Source: Novosphingobium mangrovisedimenti
GTDB lineage: Bacteria > Pseudomonadota > Alphaproteobacteria > Sphingomonadales > Sphingomonadaceae
DNA length: 64,000 nt
Direction: 5' to 3'
NCBI RefSeq assembly: GCF_025153475.1
Contig: NZ_JANZXA010000005.1
Span: 124,001 to 188,000 of the forward strand
Shown here: positions 10,181 to 19,801 of the stretch, one piece after another
Position numbering within the stretch: position 1 is the stretch's first letter
Layout of the letters: each line of letters opens with the position of its first letter
Program-made: the position numbers and the translations under genes
The notes under the pieces: model-generated
Seen by the model: the letters and a program-made list of their open reading frames with translations, nothing else
Databases searched by the model: none
What the model was told of the DNA's origin: nothing

Positions 10181-12052
10181 CTAGCGGGTGAGCTGCAACA
10201 GCCCCCGCACCAGCGACAGATCCTTAGGCCTGACGCCCTGTCCCGGCAGCGGCGGACATTCCAGGCAATAGGCCTGCACGCCCCGCGTCCCCAGCAGGTT
10301 TTCCAGCTGCCCCAGCGCCCTGCCCGCCTGCGCCCGCTGGCGCGCGGCGACGAGGCCGGCGAAGTCATGCGCCAATGCATCGTCCCGCGGCCGGGTTTCC
10401 AGCCCGGCGATGAACGTACTGAAGGCGTCCGGGGCCTTGCGCAGGTATTGCGCGTGCCACTTTTCGTTGCCCACGCCCCCTGCCTTGGCCGCATAGGCCA
10501 GCGCGGCATCAAGATCGCCCATCTCGTCGACCAGCCCGAGTTCGCGGGCTTCCGCGCCCGGCCAGACGCGCCCCTGCGCCACCGCGTCGATCTGCTCCGG
10601 CGTACGCCCCCGAGCCTTGGCAACGAGGTCGATGAACTTGCCGTAGGTATTCTCTACGGTGGACTGGAGCAGGTCGTTGAGTTCGGGAGTGAAGCCACCG
10701 AAGATGTCCGGCTGACCCGATAGCGGCGTCGTGCGCACACCGTCGCTGGTCACGCCGAAATCGGCCAGCGTCTTCTCGAAACTGGGAATCACCGCAAAGA
10801 CGCCGATCGACCCGGTGATCGTGGCCGGCTCGGCAAAGACCTTCTGCGCCGGGGTCGAAACCCAGTAGCCGCCACTGGCCGCCATGTTGCCCATCGAGAC
10901 GACGACCGGGATCTTGGCATCGCGCCAGCGCTGGATCGCGCGGCGGATGCGCTCGGCGGCCGTCGCCGAACCGCCTGGCGAATCGATCCTGACCACGAGC
11001 GCCTTGTACCCCTCGTCGATATTGTCATCGAGCAGCTTGGCGATGCGGTCGCCGCCCGCCTTGCCCGGACCGGCATCGCCATCGACGATCTCTCCGGCAA
11101 CGGTCACCACCGCAATCGCCTTTCCGGGCTTCTTTTCGGGATTGGCGGCAAGCCAGGTGGCAAGGCTCGTGTGTGCGTAGGGCAGGTCGTCATCGTCGCT
11201 GGACTTGCCGGCCAGTTTGGCCACCCGCTGATCGAATTCGGTCTTGTCGCCAAGCCTGTCGACCACGCCGGCAGCCTTGGCACCCTTGGCAAAATCCCCG
11301 CCGGCGGCCTTCATCGCCCCGACCGGATCGGAGGCCAGCTTGTCGAAATCCGCCTTGGGCCGCGCCTTCTTCACGTCCGCTTTCCAAGCATCCCACAACG
11401 CACCGTAGACGTCCTCGTAAGCCTTGCGCGCCGCGGGCGACATGTCGGAACGCAGATAGGGCTCCACGAAGCTCTTGTAGGTGCCCACGCGGTAGACATG
11501 GGCATTGATCTTGAGGCGGTCGATCAGGCCCTTGTAGTAATTCATGTTGCCGCCCGGCCCGGCGACGAAAGCCTCGCCCATCGGATCGAGCCAGGCCTCG
11601 CTCGAATGCGCGGCAAGCTGCACGCCATCGTCGAGATAGACAGGGGCAAAGGTAAGCACCGGCTTTCCGGCCTTGCGCACCGCGTCCATGGCCGCCCCGA
11701 TCTCCTTCAGGTGAACGAACCGTCCGCCCATGAAGCGCGAGAGATCGAGGACGACCACCTTGACCCGCTCGTCCTTCGCCGCCAGCCGCAGCGCGCGCTC
11801 GATGTCGTGCGCCTGGAATTCGCGGGTCGGCGCCTCGCCGGCAATCAGCACGTCCAGCGGATCGACGTCGCTCTTTTCCTCGACAACGACGCCGTCGAGA
11901 TCGAGCAGCAGAGCGCCCTTCTCCACATACCCCGCCGAAGGACGGACGGAAAGCACGACGTACATCGCGCTGAAGAACAGGACCAGGAACAGAAGCGCCA
12001 GGGCATCCTTGATACCGACCAGCAGCTTCCAGATCTTGCTCGCGAATTTCAT
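10181..12052 (-). CDS. sppA: signal peptide peptidase SppA, 67K type
   Basis: A membrane-anchored S49 serine protease of 623 residues that degrades cleaved signal peptides. There is one N-terminal transmembrane segment (about 14-35). Two tandem SppA domains follow: the N-terminal one supplies the general-base Lys193 (TYKSFVEPY) and the C-terminal one the nucleophile Ser393 ([10 protein letters not shown]), the Ser/Lys dyad arrangement of E. coli SppA. An AGGTGA ribosome-binding site precedes the ATG. It is divergent from pyrB with a short 110-base spacer. Confidence 0.93.
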   Translation of the reverse strand: MKFASKIWKLLVGIKDALALLFLVLFFSAMYVVLSVRPSAGYVEKGALLLDLDGVVVEEKSDVDPLDVLIAGEAPTREFQAHDIERALRLAAKDERVKVVVLDLSRFMGGRFVHLKEIGAAMDAVRKAGKPVLTFAPVYLDDGVQLAAHSSEAWLDPMGEAFVAGPGGNMNYYKGLIDRLKINAHVYRVGTYKSFVEPYLRSDMSPAARKAYEDVYGALWDAWKADVKKARPKADFDKLASDPVGAMKAAGGDFAKGAKAAGVVDRLGDKTEFDQRVAKLAGKSSDDDDLPYAHTSLATWLAANPEKKPGKAIAVVTVAGEIVDGDAGPGKAGGDRIAKLLDDNIDEGYKALVVRIDSPGGSATAAERIRRAIQRWRDAKIPVVVSMGNMAASGGYWVSTPAQKVFAEPATITGSIGVFAVIPSFEKTLADFGVTSDGVRTTPLSGQPDIFGGFTPELNDLLQSTVENTYGKFIDLVAKARGRTPEQIDAVAQGRVWPGAEARELGLVDEMGDLDAALAYAAKAGGVGNEKWHAQYLRKAPDAFSTFIAGLETRPRDDALAHDFAGLVAARQRAQAGRALGQLENLLGTRGVQAYCLECPPLPGQGVRPKDLSLVRGLLQLTR

Positions 12053-12162
12053 GGAGTCACCTGCCTTTCCAGCAACTTCATAGCTGCAGGGCCGCCGGCA
12101 TGAAAGGGAGCGCGCGAATTGGCTTGAGCCCGGCGACAGGGCCGCTTAAGGCACTGTCTCCA

Positions 12163-13143
12163 ATGATCTCGCCAGAATACACTTATCCGGAAGGCGCCGC
12201 GGCCTTCCCGCACAACGGCCTCGTGGGAATCGCCGGGCTCGCTCCGCACGAGATATGGTTCCTGCTCGACGAGGCGGAACAGTGGGTGGAGCTGAACCGC
12301 AACGCGCAAAAGCACCGCGAGGTGCTTTCCGGCCTCACCATCATCAACGCCTTCTTCGAAAACTCGACGCGCACGCTGCTCAGCTTCGAGATCGCGGGCA
12401 AGCGGCTGGGCGCCGATGTCGTCAACATGGCGGTGGCCACCTCCAGCGTGAAGAAGGGCGAAACGCTGATCGACACGGCGATGACGCTCAACGCCATGCG
12501 CGCCGATGCCATTGTCATCCGCCATGCCAGCTCGGGCGCGGTGCAGCTCATCGCCGACAAGGTGGATTGTCCGGTGCTCAACGCCGGTGACGGGCAGCAC
12601 GAGCACCCGACTCAGGCCCTGCTCGATGCGCTGACCATCCGCCACGCCAAGCGCGCGTTCAACGGGCTGCGCGTCACCATCTGCGGCGACATCCTGCACA
12701 GCCGCGTCGCCCGCTCCAACATCCTGTGCCTCACCTCGCTCGGTGCCGACGTGCGCGTCTGCGCGCCGCCCGCGCTGATGCCAGCGGACATCGAGCGGAT
12801 GAACGTGCAGGTGTTCCACGATTTCGACGCCGCGCTCACAGGCGCGGACGTGGTGATGATGCTGCGCCTGCAGATGGAGCGCATGGAGGGGCAGTTCATC
12901 CCCTCCCCGCGCGAATACCGCCATCTTTACGGGCTTTCGATGGAACGCCTGGCCAAGGCGCAGCCTGACGCGCTCGTCATGCACCCCGGTCCGATGAACC
13001 GGGGCATCGAGATCGAAAGCGACGTGGCGGACCTTGCCGGACGCTCGCAGATCACCACGCAGGTGGAAATGGGCGTCGCCATCCGCATGGCCTGTCTGGA
13101 CGTGCTGACCCGGCGGGGCCGCAAGGCGGAGGGCTGGGCATGA
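12163..13143 (+). CDS. pyrB: aspartate carbamoyltransferase catalytic subunit
   Basis: It catalyses carbamoyl phosphate plus L-aspartate to N-carbamoyl-L-aspartate, the committed step of pyrimidine synthesis. The protein has 326 residues. The carbamoyl-phosphate loop is FFENSTRT (Ser68-Thr71), followed by the [10 protein letters not shown] loop, [10 protein letters not shown] and the [12 protein letters not shown] motif. I chose the ATG at 12163; the open frame upstream (from 12100) is not conserved-looking and a short AAGG lies about 11 bases before this ATG. The gene overlaps the next gene by four bases (ATGA), so the two are translationally coupled. No regulatory pyrI subunit is present. 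Confidence 0.96.
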   Translation: MISPEYTYPEGAAAFPHNGLVGIAGLAPHEIWFLLDEAEQWVELNRNAQKHREVLSGLTIINAFFENSTRTLLSFEIAGKRLGADVVNMAVATSSVKKGETLIDTAMTLNAMRADAIVIRHASSGAVQLIADKVDCPVLNAGDGQHEHPTQALLDALTIRHAKRAFNGLRVTICGDILHSRVARSNILCLTSLGADVRVCAPPALMPADIERMNVQVFHDFDAALTGADVVMMLRLQMERMEGQFIPSPREYRHLYGLSMERLAKAQPDALVMHPGPMNRGIEIESDVADLAGRSQITTQVEMGVAIRMACLDVLTRRGRKAEGWA

Positions 13144-14396
13144 ACACGCACGCACCGCTGACTGTCACCAACGGCCGCCTGCTGCTGCCCGGCGGCGAGA
13201 TCGTGCCCGGCGCGATCCGCTCCGAAGACGGCTTCATCACGGCCATCGGCCCCGATGTCACGCCGCAGCCGGGCGACCTCGTGTTCGAGGCTGCAGGCAA
13301 GCTGGTGACGCCGGGCCTCGTCGATCTGGGCGTGTTCGAGATCGACAAGCCCGCGTTCCACTTCGGCGGCATCACCCGCGCGGCGCTGATGCCGGACCAG
13401 AACACCCCGCTCGACATACCCTCGCGCGTGCGGTTCGCAGCCCAGTCGGGCAAGCCGGACTTCTGGGTCCACCCGCTGGCAGGCGCGACGCGCGAGCTGA
13501 AAGGCGAAGCGCTGGCCGAGATCGCGCTGATGCGCGAGGCCGGGGCCCGCGCCGTGGCCACCGGCCGCCGCTGGATCGGCGATTCGGGCACGATGCTGCG
13601 CCTGCTGCACTACACCGCGATGCTGGGCCTGACCGTCATCGCGCACGCCGAGGACGGCGGGATCGTCGGCAAGGCGGTTGCCACCTCGGGCGAGATGGCC
13701 ACCCGCCTCGGCCTGCCGAGCGCACCGGCCAAGGCCGAAGCGCTGGCGATCGCCCGCGACATCGCGCTGGCCGAGCTGGCCGGTGCGGCGATCCATTTCC
13801 GCAACGTGACCACCGCCGCCGGGCTCGATCTGGTCCGCGCCGCCAAGGTGCGCGGGCTGAAGGTGACGGCCGGCGTCTCGCCCGCCTACTTCATGCTGTC
13901 GGACCTTGCCGTCGCCCAGTTCCGCACCTTCGCCCACCTCTCGCCCCCGCTCCGCTCTGAAGACGACCGCAAGGCCGTGATCGCCGCTGTCGCCGACGGC
14001 ACGATCGACGTGATCGGCTCGGGCCACGATCCGCGCGGCCCGGAGGACAAGCGCCTGCCTTTCGCCGATTCGGCCCCCGGCATGGCGGGCGCGGAAACAC
14101 TGCTGCCGCTCACGCTCAATCTGGTACGCGACGGGGTGATCCCGATCGGTCGCGCCTTCGACCTGCTGGCAGCCAACCCGGCTCGCCTGCTCGGTGCCGA
14201 TGCCGGACGTCTAGCCGTGGGCGCCGAAGCCGATATCGCCGTGGTCGATCCGGACCGGCCGTGGATCGTCGATTCGGACAAGATGGCCGCCAGCGCGGGC
14301 AACACGCCTTTCGACAAGCAGCCGGTACAGGGCCGCGTCCTTGCCCTGTTCAAGGGCGGCGTGACGGTACGCACCAAGAAAGTCCGCCCAGCCTGA
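13140..14396 (+). CDS. pyrC': dihydroorotase-like protein PyrC' (predicted inactive)
   Basis: A 418-residue amidohydrolase-fold protein of the type I dihydroorotase family. The HxH metal motif that should follow VTPGLVD is replaced by GVF (Gly64, Phe66). The later histidine and Asp positions are also changed: [10 protein letters not shown] stands where VTPHH is usual, and [12 protein letters not shown] where TDHAPH is usual. In Pseudomonas an analogous inactive PyrC' is needed to assemble PyrB, and in Aquifex an active dihydroorotase forms a complex with ATCase. A scaffold role for the preceding pyrB product is therefore likely. An active dihydroorotase should be encoded elsewhere. Confidence 0.88.
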   Translation: MNTHAPLTVTNGRLLLPGGEIVPGAIRSEDGFITAIGPDVTPQPGDLVFEAAGKLVTPGLVDLGVFEIDKPAFHFGGITRAALMPDQNTPLDIPSRVRFAAQSGKPDFWVHPLAGATRELKGEALAEIALMREAGARAVATGRRWIGDSGTMLRLLHYTAMLGLTVIAHAEDGGIVGKAVATSGEMATRLGLPSAPAKAEALAIARDIALAELAGAAIHFRNVTTAAGLDLVRAAKVRGLKVTAGVSPAYFMLSDLAVAQFRTFAHLSPPLRSEDDRKAVIAAVADGTIDVIGSGHDPRGPEDKRLPFADSAPGMAGAETLLPLTLNLVRDGVIPIGRAFDLLAANPARLLGADAGRLAVGAEADIAVVDPDRPWIVDSDKMAASAGNTPFDKQPVQGRVLALFKGGVTVRTKKVRPA

Positions 14397-14398
14397 CG

Positions 14399-14433
14399 AA
14401 AAAACGGCCCTCGTCCCGAAGGACGAAGGCCGT
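14399..14433 (-). terminator. intrinsic terminator of the ParA-SPOR operon
   Basis: The minus-strand transcript forms a 13-bp stem (14433-14421 with 14416-14404, one internal mismatch region) followed directly by six U (14404-14399). It sits 34 bases after the SPOR-lipoprotein stop and just past the pyrC' stop. Confidence 0.85.
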
Positions 14434-14466
14434 GCAAGGTTCACATGGAACGGGTTGAAACTGAAC

Positions 14467-15789
14467 TCAGAGCTTGGCCAGCATCGCGCCGGTCTGGGCG
14501 CTGCCGGGCACCGCGCCGGGCAAGGCGCGCGTCTTGACGTAGGCGAAGCAGCCGTCGCCGCGCTCACGGACGCTGGAGCACAGCGAGCGTGCCGCGCTGC
14601 GGTCGAAGCCTTCGGCCGCGACGCGGAAGTAGCGCTGGCCGCGCACGTCGGCCTCGGTGATGCGCATCTTGTGATCCTTGAGCGCGGGGTTGCGCGCCAC
14701 GAAGATGCCCCAGGCGCGCTTGGCGCCTTCGAGTGAACGGAACGAGCCGAGCTGCACCAGATGCGTGCCCTTCGCGGGCGCTTCGACATAGGCGCTGCGA
14801 GCTTCGCCGAGCGGCTGGACCTGCGGCTGGGAAACGAACTTGACGCTCGCGGCTTGCGGCGCCTCGGCAGCGCTCGTGGCCAGCGAGGCCGCAACCGGTG
14901 CTGTGTCCTCGTCTCGGGCCAGCGTCGCTTCGTGCACGTGACGATCGTCGGCAGGCGCGGCAGGAACCGTATTGGCGGCGACCTTTTCGACCGGGGCATC
15001 CTCCGCGACCGCCGGCAGTTCGGCTGCCGCAACGGGAGCGGGCGTTTCCGTCACGGCCACGCTCGATGCGGAATCGGCGAGCGTCAGCGCAGCGGGCTGG
15101 CCGACGTCGGCCCGCACGGGCGCGCCCAGCAGGGCTGCAACGCGCATCTGGTACTGTTCGGGACGAATGCGGGCCGCCCATTCGCCCATGCGGGCGTCGA
15201 GGCGATCGGCAGGCACATCCTGCGACGCGATCACCCGTGCTTCGGCCCAGCGGCCGCTCAGGGCATAGGCATAGGCCAGGTTCTGGCGGGTCTTGGCATC
15301 GCTTTCACCGCCGCGCACTGCATCGGAGAGCAGCGCCACGCCCTGCGAGGGCTGCCCGGCCAGGGCAATGGCAAGGCCAAGGTCGCTCACCGGAATGTCG
15401 TTGCGCCAGCGCGCCAGCACAGTCATCGCTTCGGCATTACGTCCCGTACCGATGTAGGCCAGCGCCAGACCAAGGCCGATGCGCGCATTGTCTTCACCCA
15501 GGCTGATGGCGTCCTGGAACGAACTTGCCGCCGCGTCGAAGCGGCCCGCCGCGAGGTAGGACTGCGCCAGATCGACACGGTCCGAGGCATCGCGCGGCGA
15601 CTTGGCAACCCGCTGCTCCGCCTTGGCCACGCGCAGATCGAGCTGCGCATCGGCGCTCTCGGGCGACACCGCCGGCTGGCCGGAACTGGCGATCGGCATC
15701 TGACTCGCACAACCGGCCAGCAGCACGGCCGCCATCGCGGTGCAGACGGTAAGACCCGCGGTTCTGGCGTGAGTGTTGAAGCGTTCCAT
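14467..15789 (-). CDS. TPR-repeat lipoprotein with C-terminal SPOR domain
   Basis: A 440-residue secreted lipoprotein with lipobox VLLAGC and lipid-carrying Cys27. Residues about 55-210 form tetratricopeptide-type helices (ASDRVDLAQSYLAAGRFDAA and following). A low-complexity Ala/Pro/Val linker follows, then a SPOR domain at about 338-425 (THLVQLGSFRSLEGAKRAWG). SPOR domains bind glycan strands lacking stem peptides at the division septum. It is the last gene of the ParA-RHH-SPOR operon, 39 bases after the previous gene. This suggests an envelope protein tied to cell division or septal wall turnover. Confidence 0.82.
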   Translation of the reverse strand: MERFNTHARTAGLTVCTAMAAVLLAGCASQMPIASSGQPAVSPESADAQLDLRVAKAEQRVAKSPRDASDRVDLAQSYLAAGRFDAAASSFQDAISLGEDNARIGLGLALAYIGTGRNAEAMTVLARWRNDIPVSDLGLAIALAGQPSQGVALLSDAVRGGESDAKTRQNLAYAYALSGRWAEARVIASQDVPADRLDARMGEWAARIRPEQYQMRVAALLGAPVRADVGQPAALTLADSASSVAVTETPAPVAAAELPAVAEDAPVEKVAANTVPAAPADDRHVHEATLARDEDTAPVAASLATSAAEAPQAASVKFVSQPQVQPLGEARSAYVEAPAKGTHLVQLGSFRSLEGAKRAWGIFVARNPALKDHKMRITEADVRGQRYFRVAAEGFDRSAARSLCSSVRERGDGCFAYVKTRALPGAVPGSAQTGAMLAKL

Positions 15790-15828
15790 CGGACGTATTC
15801 CCCCTGAATCTCTTTCCGGCAGCCAAGG

Positions 15829-16401
15829 TCAGCTATGCTTCTTCGCGGTGCCCTGCAGCTGCGCGATTTCCGGAACCTCGGACAAGTATTTGTCGAGCGC
15901 CTCGGTCACGAGGACCTGCGCGCTGCGATTAAGGACCACGGCCGCCATCTTGAGGCGGAAATGCCGCTCCGCATCGAGACGCAATGTGAAAGCCGCGCGG
16001 CGGCCCTCGGGAAGGACCGGGTTGTGCGGCACGACGACCTGGTTGATGCGCCAGGCAATCTGCTCGATCTGCCGCAGCACTTCCGGCACCGCCTGTTCGG
16101 GAGCAGCCTGTTCAGACACGGGCTGCCCGGGCTCCTTCGTCGCCGGCACCAGCTTGGTGACCGGCGCCGGAACGGACCGTGCGGCTGGCGCAACCGGAGC
16201 GGACGCGGGAGAAGCTCCCTGTTCCCGATTGTCATCGTGACCTTGCCCCCAGTCGTTCCAGCCGAGGTCCTCTGCATGCGCCACAGCGCCGCCGCCGCTC
16301 ATGAACTTGGACGTATCCTGCCTGCGCATGGCGGGCTTGGCCCCGCCCTTGCGGGCCAGCAGCCTCGGCGAAAGCGAGGCGAAAGCGTGGTTCTCGCTCA
16401 T
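15829..16401 (-). CDS. hypothetical protein with a C-terminal ribbon-helix-helix-like segment
   Basis: A 190-residue soluble protein. The N-terminal half is disordered (Ala/Pro/Gln-rich). The C-terminal part (about 105-185) has a predicted helix followed by FTLRLDAERHFRLKMAAVV and ALDKYL, a strand-helix-helix pattern like MetJ/Arc ribbon-helix-helix DNA-binding proteins. It starts 13 bases after the ParA stop, so the two are very likely partners. It may be the centromere- or cargo-binding protein of the ParA ATPase, or a small repressor of the operon. I do not recognise a named family for the full length. Confidence 0.6.
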   Translation of the reverse strand: MSENHAFASLSPRLLARKGGAKPAMRRQDTSKFMSGGGAVAHAEDLGWNDWGQGHDDNREQGASPASAPVAPAARSVPAPVTKLVPATKEPGQPVSEQAAPEQAVPEVLRQIEQIAWRINQVVVPHNPVLPEGRRAAFTLRLDAERHFRLKMAAVVLNRSAQVLVTEALDKYLSEVPEIAQLQGTAKKHS

Positions 16402-16414
16402 GTCGAGCCTCGCC

Positions 16415-17140
16415 TCAGGAACCCGCCACGCGGCGACCGAAGCCGCCGACGGGGCGAACCGAACCCTGCATCACGTGCTGACCGGAGGAGGACGGCACCG
16501 AGAACACCGTGCGGCGGAAGTTCCGCTCGAGCCGGTCGGCGACGTAGTTCCACAGGGCCACGACTTCGTTGGCCGAACGCCCCTTGGGATCGACTTCCAT
16601 CACGGTGCGCCCGTCGATCATCGAGGCCGCGAAGTCCGTGCGCTGGTGCAGCGTGACCGGCGCCACTGTGCCGTGCTGCGAAAGCGCAACGGCGGCTTCA
16701 GCGGTAATGCGCGCCTTGGGCGTCGCCGCATTGACGACGAACAGCAGCGGCTTGCCCGCACGCTCGCACAGATCGACGGTCGCGCCCACGGCGCGCAGGT
16801 CATGCGGGCTCGGACGCGTCGGCACGACGATCAGTTCGGCCACCGAAATGACGCTCTGGATCGCCATGGTGATCGCCGGCGGCGTGTCGATGACCGCGAG
16901 CTTGAAGCCCTGCTGGCGCAGCACCTGCAGGTCGTTGGCAAGCCGTGCCACGGTCGTCTGCGCGAAGGCAGGCAATTCCGCCTCACGCTCGTTCCACCAG
17001 TCGGCCAGCGACCCCTGCGGGTCGATGTCGATGAGGACCACCGGCCCGGCGCCGGCGCGCTGGGCCTGAACAGCAAGGTGGCCAGACAGGGTCGTCTTCC
17101 CCGAACCACCCTTTTGCGATGCCAATGCTAGTACGCGCAA
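16415..17140 (-). CDS. ParA/MinD-family ATPase
   Basis: A 241-residue P-loop ATPase with a deviant Walker A motif KGGSGKTT at residues 10-17, VLIDIDPQGS as the switch region and FKLAVIDTPP as Walker B. Such ATPases position plasmids, chromosome origins or protein complexes on the nucleoid. I chose a TTG start at 17140 because GGGGGA lies eight bases upstream and the protein then begins MRVLALASQKGG, as in other ParAs. No parB or parS-like gene follows, so this is an orphan ParA rather than the chromosomal ParAB system. It is first in an operon with an RHH-like and a SPOR protein. Confidence 0.88.
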   Translation of the reverse strand: MRVLALASQKGGSGKTTLSGHLAVQAQRAGAGPVVLIDIDPQGSLADWWNEREAELPAFAQTTVARLANDLQVLRQQGFKLAVIDTPPAITMAIQSVISVAELIVVPTRPSPHDLRAVGATVDLCERAGKPLLFVVNAATPKARITAEAAVALSQHGTVAPVTLHQRTDFAASMIDGRTVMEVDPKGRSANEVVALWNYVADRLERNFRRTVFSVPSSSGQHVMQGSVRPVGGFGRRVAGS

Positions 17141-17206
17141 ACCATGTCCCCCAAAGAAAACTACGGGTAAATTCAACAATCCGAGGGAGAAATTCGCAGA
17201 TCGTTC

Positions 17207-17221
17207 CTAATTTTGAGTTAA
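17207..17221 (-). promoter_or_regulatory. near-match to a CtrA box upstream of parA
   Basis: CTAA-N7-TTAA lies about 67-81 bases upstream of the ParA start, one base off the TTAA-N7-TTAA CtrA consensus. CtrA control of division genes is known in Alphaproteobacteria. A single near-match can occur by chance. Confidence 0.3.
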
Positions 17222-17278
17222 TCGTTGGAGCCCTGAAAAACTGCGCTAACATGGCGACCGGACTTGGTTCGGCGGGGT

Positions 17279-17384
17279 ATGGTAAGGCTGGATTTACCAT
17301 TTCTGGTAACAAGGTTTCGCGTCCGGTTACGTACCACTCCTCTGGTCGCTGTGGGCGAAACGGCGGACTTTCGGTTACCATTTC
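17279..17384. repeat. cluster of TTACCAT half-sites between divergent genes
   Basis: Copies of TTACCAT or its complement occur at 17279-17285 (complement), 17294-17300, 17304-17309 (partial complement, TGGTAA) and 17375-17381. The middle two form the dyad TTACCA-TTTC-TGGTAA. The cluster lies in the 269-base space between the ParA operon and the Sel1-SPOR gene and looks like a regulator-binding array. Confidence 0.45.
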
Positions 17385-17409
17385 AGCAATCACGAGGCGC
17401 AAACGGGGC

Positions 17410-18522
17410 ATGATGGACGTGAAAAAATTTCTGCCGGTTTTCTGCCTCTGCAGCCTTGCCGCCGTCGCGTGCGCCCTGCCCGCCGCCAGCGCCCGGGCCG
17501 ACGTCAAGGGCGGCATAGATGCATGGTCCGCAGGCGACTATGATGCCGCCGTAAAGCAATGGAAGCCGCTCGCGGACCGGGGCGATCCCGATGCGCAGTT
17601 CAACCTCGCCCAGGCCTACACGCTTGGCCGCGGCGTCCCGCGTGATCCGGAAAAGGCCAAGAAACTCTATGGCGAGGCGGCCAGCCACGGACATCTGCAG
17701 GCCGCCGACATCTATGGCCTGCTGCTGTTCCAGGGCGGCGAGCGGGAAAAGGCCATGCCCTATATCAAGGCCTCTGCGGCGCGGGGCGATCCCAACGCGC
17801 AGTACATTCTCGGCGTCGCCCACTTCAACGGCGACCTTGCGGAGAAAGACTGGATCCGCGCCTATGCGCTCGAAACCCTCGCCAGCCAGGCCGGAATGCC
17901 GCAGGCGGCGCGTGCGCTGGCGAAGATGGACGAACACATACCGCTCGCCGATCGCCAGAAGAGCGTGATCCTTTCCACCCAGCTCGCCGCCGATGCCGAA
18001 GCCACGCGGACCCGCCTCGCCACCGCGGCCGAACTGGGCGCGCCGACGACCCCGCCGCATACACGGGGACCGCAAGTCGCAGACACCCCCCCGAAGGCGC
18101 CGGAAGTCGTGTCAGCGGAACGGGCCGTTGCCGAAGCCATGCGCGTCGCAGGCAACGACAGCCCAGCCACAGCCGGCGCCGACTATACCCGCGCCGCTTC
18201 GCCATCGGTCGCGATGGGCAGCCCTGCCTCCACTCCCAAGCCGACGCCCGTCCACCCGGAGCCCAGGGCATCGGCGCCGGCCGCCCCCGCGTCAGGCCCA
18301 TGGCGCGTGCAGCTCGGCGCCTTCGGCGTCGCCCGCAACGCCGAGGCGCTGTGGACGAAACTGCGCAACCGGCCCGAACTCACCGGTCGCACCAAGCTGC
18401 TGGTGCCCGCCGGCAGGCTGACCAAGCTGCAGGCCGGGGGCTTCGCCTCCCAGGCCGCCGCCAGCGCCGCCTGCTCCCGCCTCTCTGCGAGCGGCTACAC
18501 TTGCCTGGCCGTGCGGGACTGA
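17410..18522 (+). CDS. Sel1-repeat protein with C-terminal SPOR domain
   Basis: A 370-residue exported protein. A signal peptide (about 1-30, ending ASARA) is followed by Sel1-like helical repeats at about 35-150 (GDPDAQFNLAQAYTLGRGV, GDPNAQYILGVAHFNGD). After a Pro/Ala-rich linker there is a SPOR domain at about 298-370 (WRVQLGAFGVARNAEALW). It is divergent from the ParA operon, whose last gene also carries a SPOR domain but on a TPR lipoprotein scaffold. A peptidoglycan- or septum-associated periplasmic role is likely. GAGG lies about 14 bases before the ATG; a second ATG follows directly, at 17413. Confidence 0.85.
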   Translation: MMDVKKFLPVFCLCSLAAVACALPAASARADVKGGIDAWSAGDYDAAVKQWKPLADRGDPDAQFNLAQAYTLGRGVPRDPEKAKKLYGEAASHGHLQAADIYGLLLFQGGEREKAMPYIKASAARGDPNAQYILGVAHFNGDLAEKDWIRAYALETLASQAGMPQAARALAKMDEHIPLADRQKSVILSTQLAADAEATRTRLATAAELGAPTTPPHTRGPQVADTPPKAPEVVSAERAVAEAMRVAGNDSPATAGADYTRAASPSVAMGSPASTPKPTPVHPEPRASAPAAPASGPWRVQLGAFGVARNAEALWTKLRNRPELTGRTKLLVPAGRLTKLQAGGFASQAAASAACSRLSASGYTCLAVRD

Positions 18523-18537
18523 CCGGGGCCGGCTCCC

Positions 18538-19794
18538 TTGCATGACCCCGCACCGGATCGGGAAGCGCTCGCCGCGTCGTCGCCGCGGCTGGCCTCGCTC
18601 GACCTGATCCGCGGCGTCGCCGTCCTCGGCATTCTGGCCATCAACATCTCCGGTTTCGCGGGGCCGATGGCTTCGCTGACCTCGCCAAACCTGCCCCATC
18701 CGGTCGCCCCGGCGGACGAGGCTGCCTTCGCGCTTTCCTTCCTGTTCTTCGAGGGCAAGATGCGGGCGCTGTTCTCGCTGCTGTTCGGCGCCGGGCTTAT
18801 CCTGTTCTGGGAGCGCGCCGAGGCGGCCGGGCGCGACGGCGATGTGCTGCAGGCGCGCCGGCTGTTCTGGCTGATCCTGCTGGGCGGACTGCACTACCTG
18901 CTGCTATGGTGGGGCGATATCTTGTTCCTCTATGCCGTGTGCGGGCTCGCTGCGCTGCTGCTGCGACCGTTGGGCAACCGCGCGCTGCTCGTCATCGCGC
19001 TCGGCCTCTACTACGCCTGGCACTTGTGGGGCCTGTTCGGCCTTGCCCCCGCGATCGGTGCAGAGAACGCCATCCGCCATGGCACCGCATCGGCCGCGCA
19101 AGTTCGGATGGTCTCCGAATGGCTGGAGCCGCTCCGCGACTGGGCGGCCGAGGAAATGCGGGAAAGCCACCTCGGCTTCGTCGGCCTGATCCTCGTCAAG
19201 CTCGGCCAGCGGCCGTTCTGGCAGATCCAGATGGTCTTCGGCAATTTCTTCGAGACCCTGCCGCTGATGCTGCTGGGCATGGTGCTCTACCGCCGCGGCT
19301 TCTTTTCCGGCGCGCTGCCCCGTCGCAAGCTGGTTGCCGTCGGCGTGACCTGCACCATCACCGGCCTTGCGCTCACCGCCATGTTCCTTGGCTGGGCCTG
19401 GCCGCGCCACTTTCCGCCGGTCGCCATGCATGCGGCGCTGGTCTGGGGCATGGCCATGCCCCACCTGCTGTGCGGCTGCGGCTATGCCGCGCTGCTGGTG
19501 CTGGCCACCCCGAAGCTCGCCCCCACGCCCCTCGGCCGCAGGCTGATCGCGGCAGGGCGCATGGCCTTCAGCAACTACATCCTCACCAGCCTGACCATGA
19601 CCTTCGCCTTCTACGGCTGGGGGCTAAGCCTGTTCGGCACCGTGCCTCCCGCCGCACAGTGGCTATTCGTTCTTGCGGGCTGGGCACTGATGCTGGGCTG
19701 GAGCACGCCATGGCTCCGCCGCTTCCGGCGCGGGCCGCTCGAATGGCTGTGGCGTTCCTTGATCGAGCGCAAGGCACTTCCCAACCATCTTTGA
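18538..19794 (+). CDS. DUF418 family membrane protein
   Basis: A 418-residue polytopic membrane protein with about nine or ten hydrophobic segments. RLASLDLIRGVAVLGILAIN near the N-terminus and the C-terminal stretch AAGRMAFSNYILTS mark the DUF418 family (YeiB-like), whose function is unknown; the family is distantly like acyltransferase-3 proteins. It uses a TTG start at 18538, only 15 bases after the previous stop, with GGGGCC as a weak ribosome-binding site. The nearby ATG at 18542 is out of frame. It may be read through from the Sel1-SPOR gene. Confidence 0.82.
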   Translation: MHDPAPDREALAASSPRLASLDLIRGVAVLGILAINISGFAGPMASLTSPNLPHPVAPADEAAFALSFLFFEGKMRALFSLLFGAGLILFWERAEAAGRDGDVLQARRLFWLILLGGLHYLLLWWGDILFLYAVCGLAALLLRPLGNRALLVIALGLYYAWHLWGLFGLAPAIGAENAIRHGTASAAQVRMVSEWLEPLRDWAAEEMRESHLGFVGLILVKLGQRPFWQIQMVFGNFFETLPLMLLGMVLYRRGFFSGALPRRKLVAVGVTCTITGLALTAMFLGWAWPRHFPPVAMHAALVWGMAMPHLLCGCGYAALLVLATPKLAPTPLGRRLIAAGRMAFSNYILTSLTMTFAFYGWGLSLFGTVPPAAQWLFVLAGWALMLGWSTPWLRRFRRGPLEWLWRSLIERKALPNHL

Positions 19795-19801
19795 TAACGA
19801 G

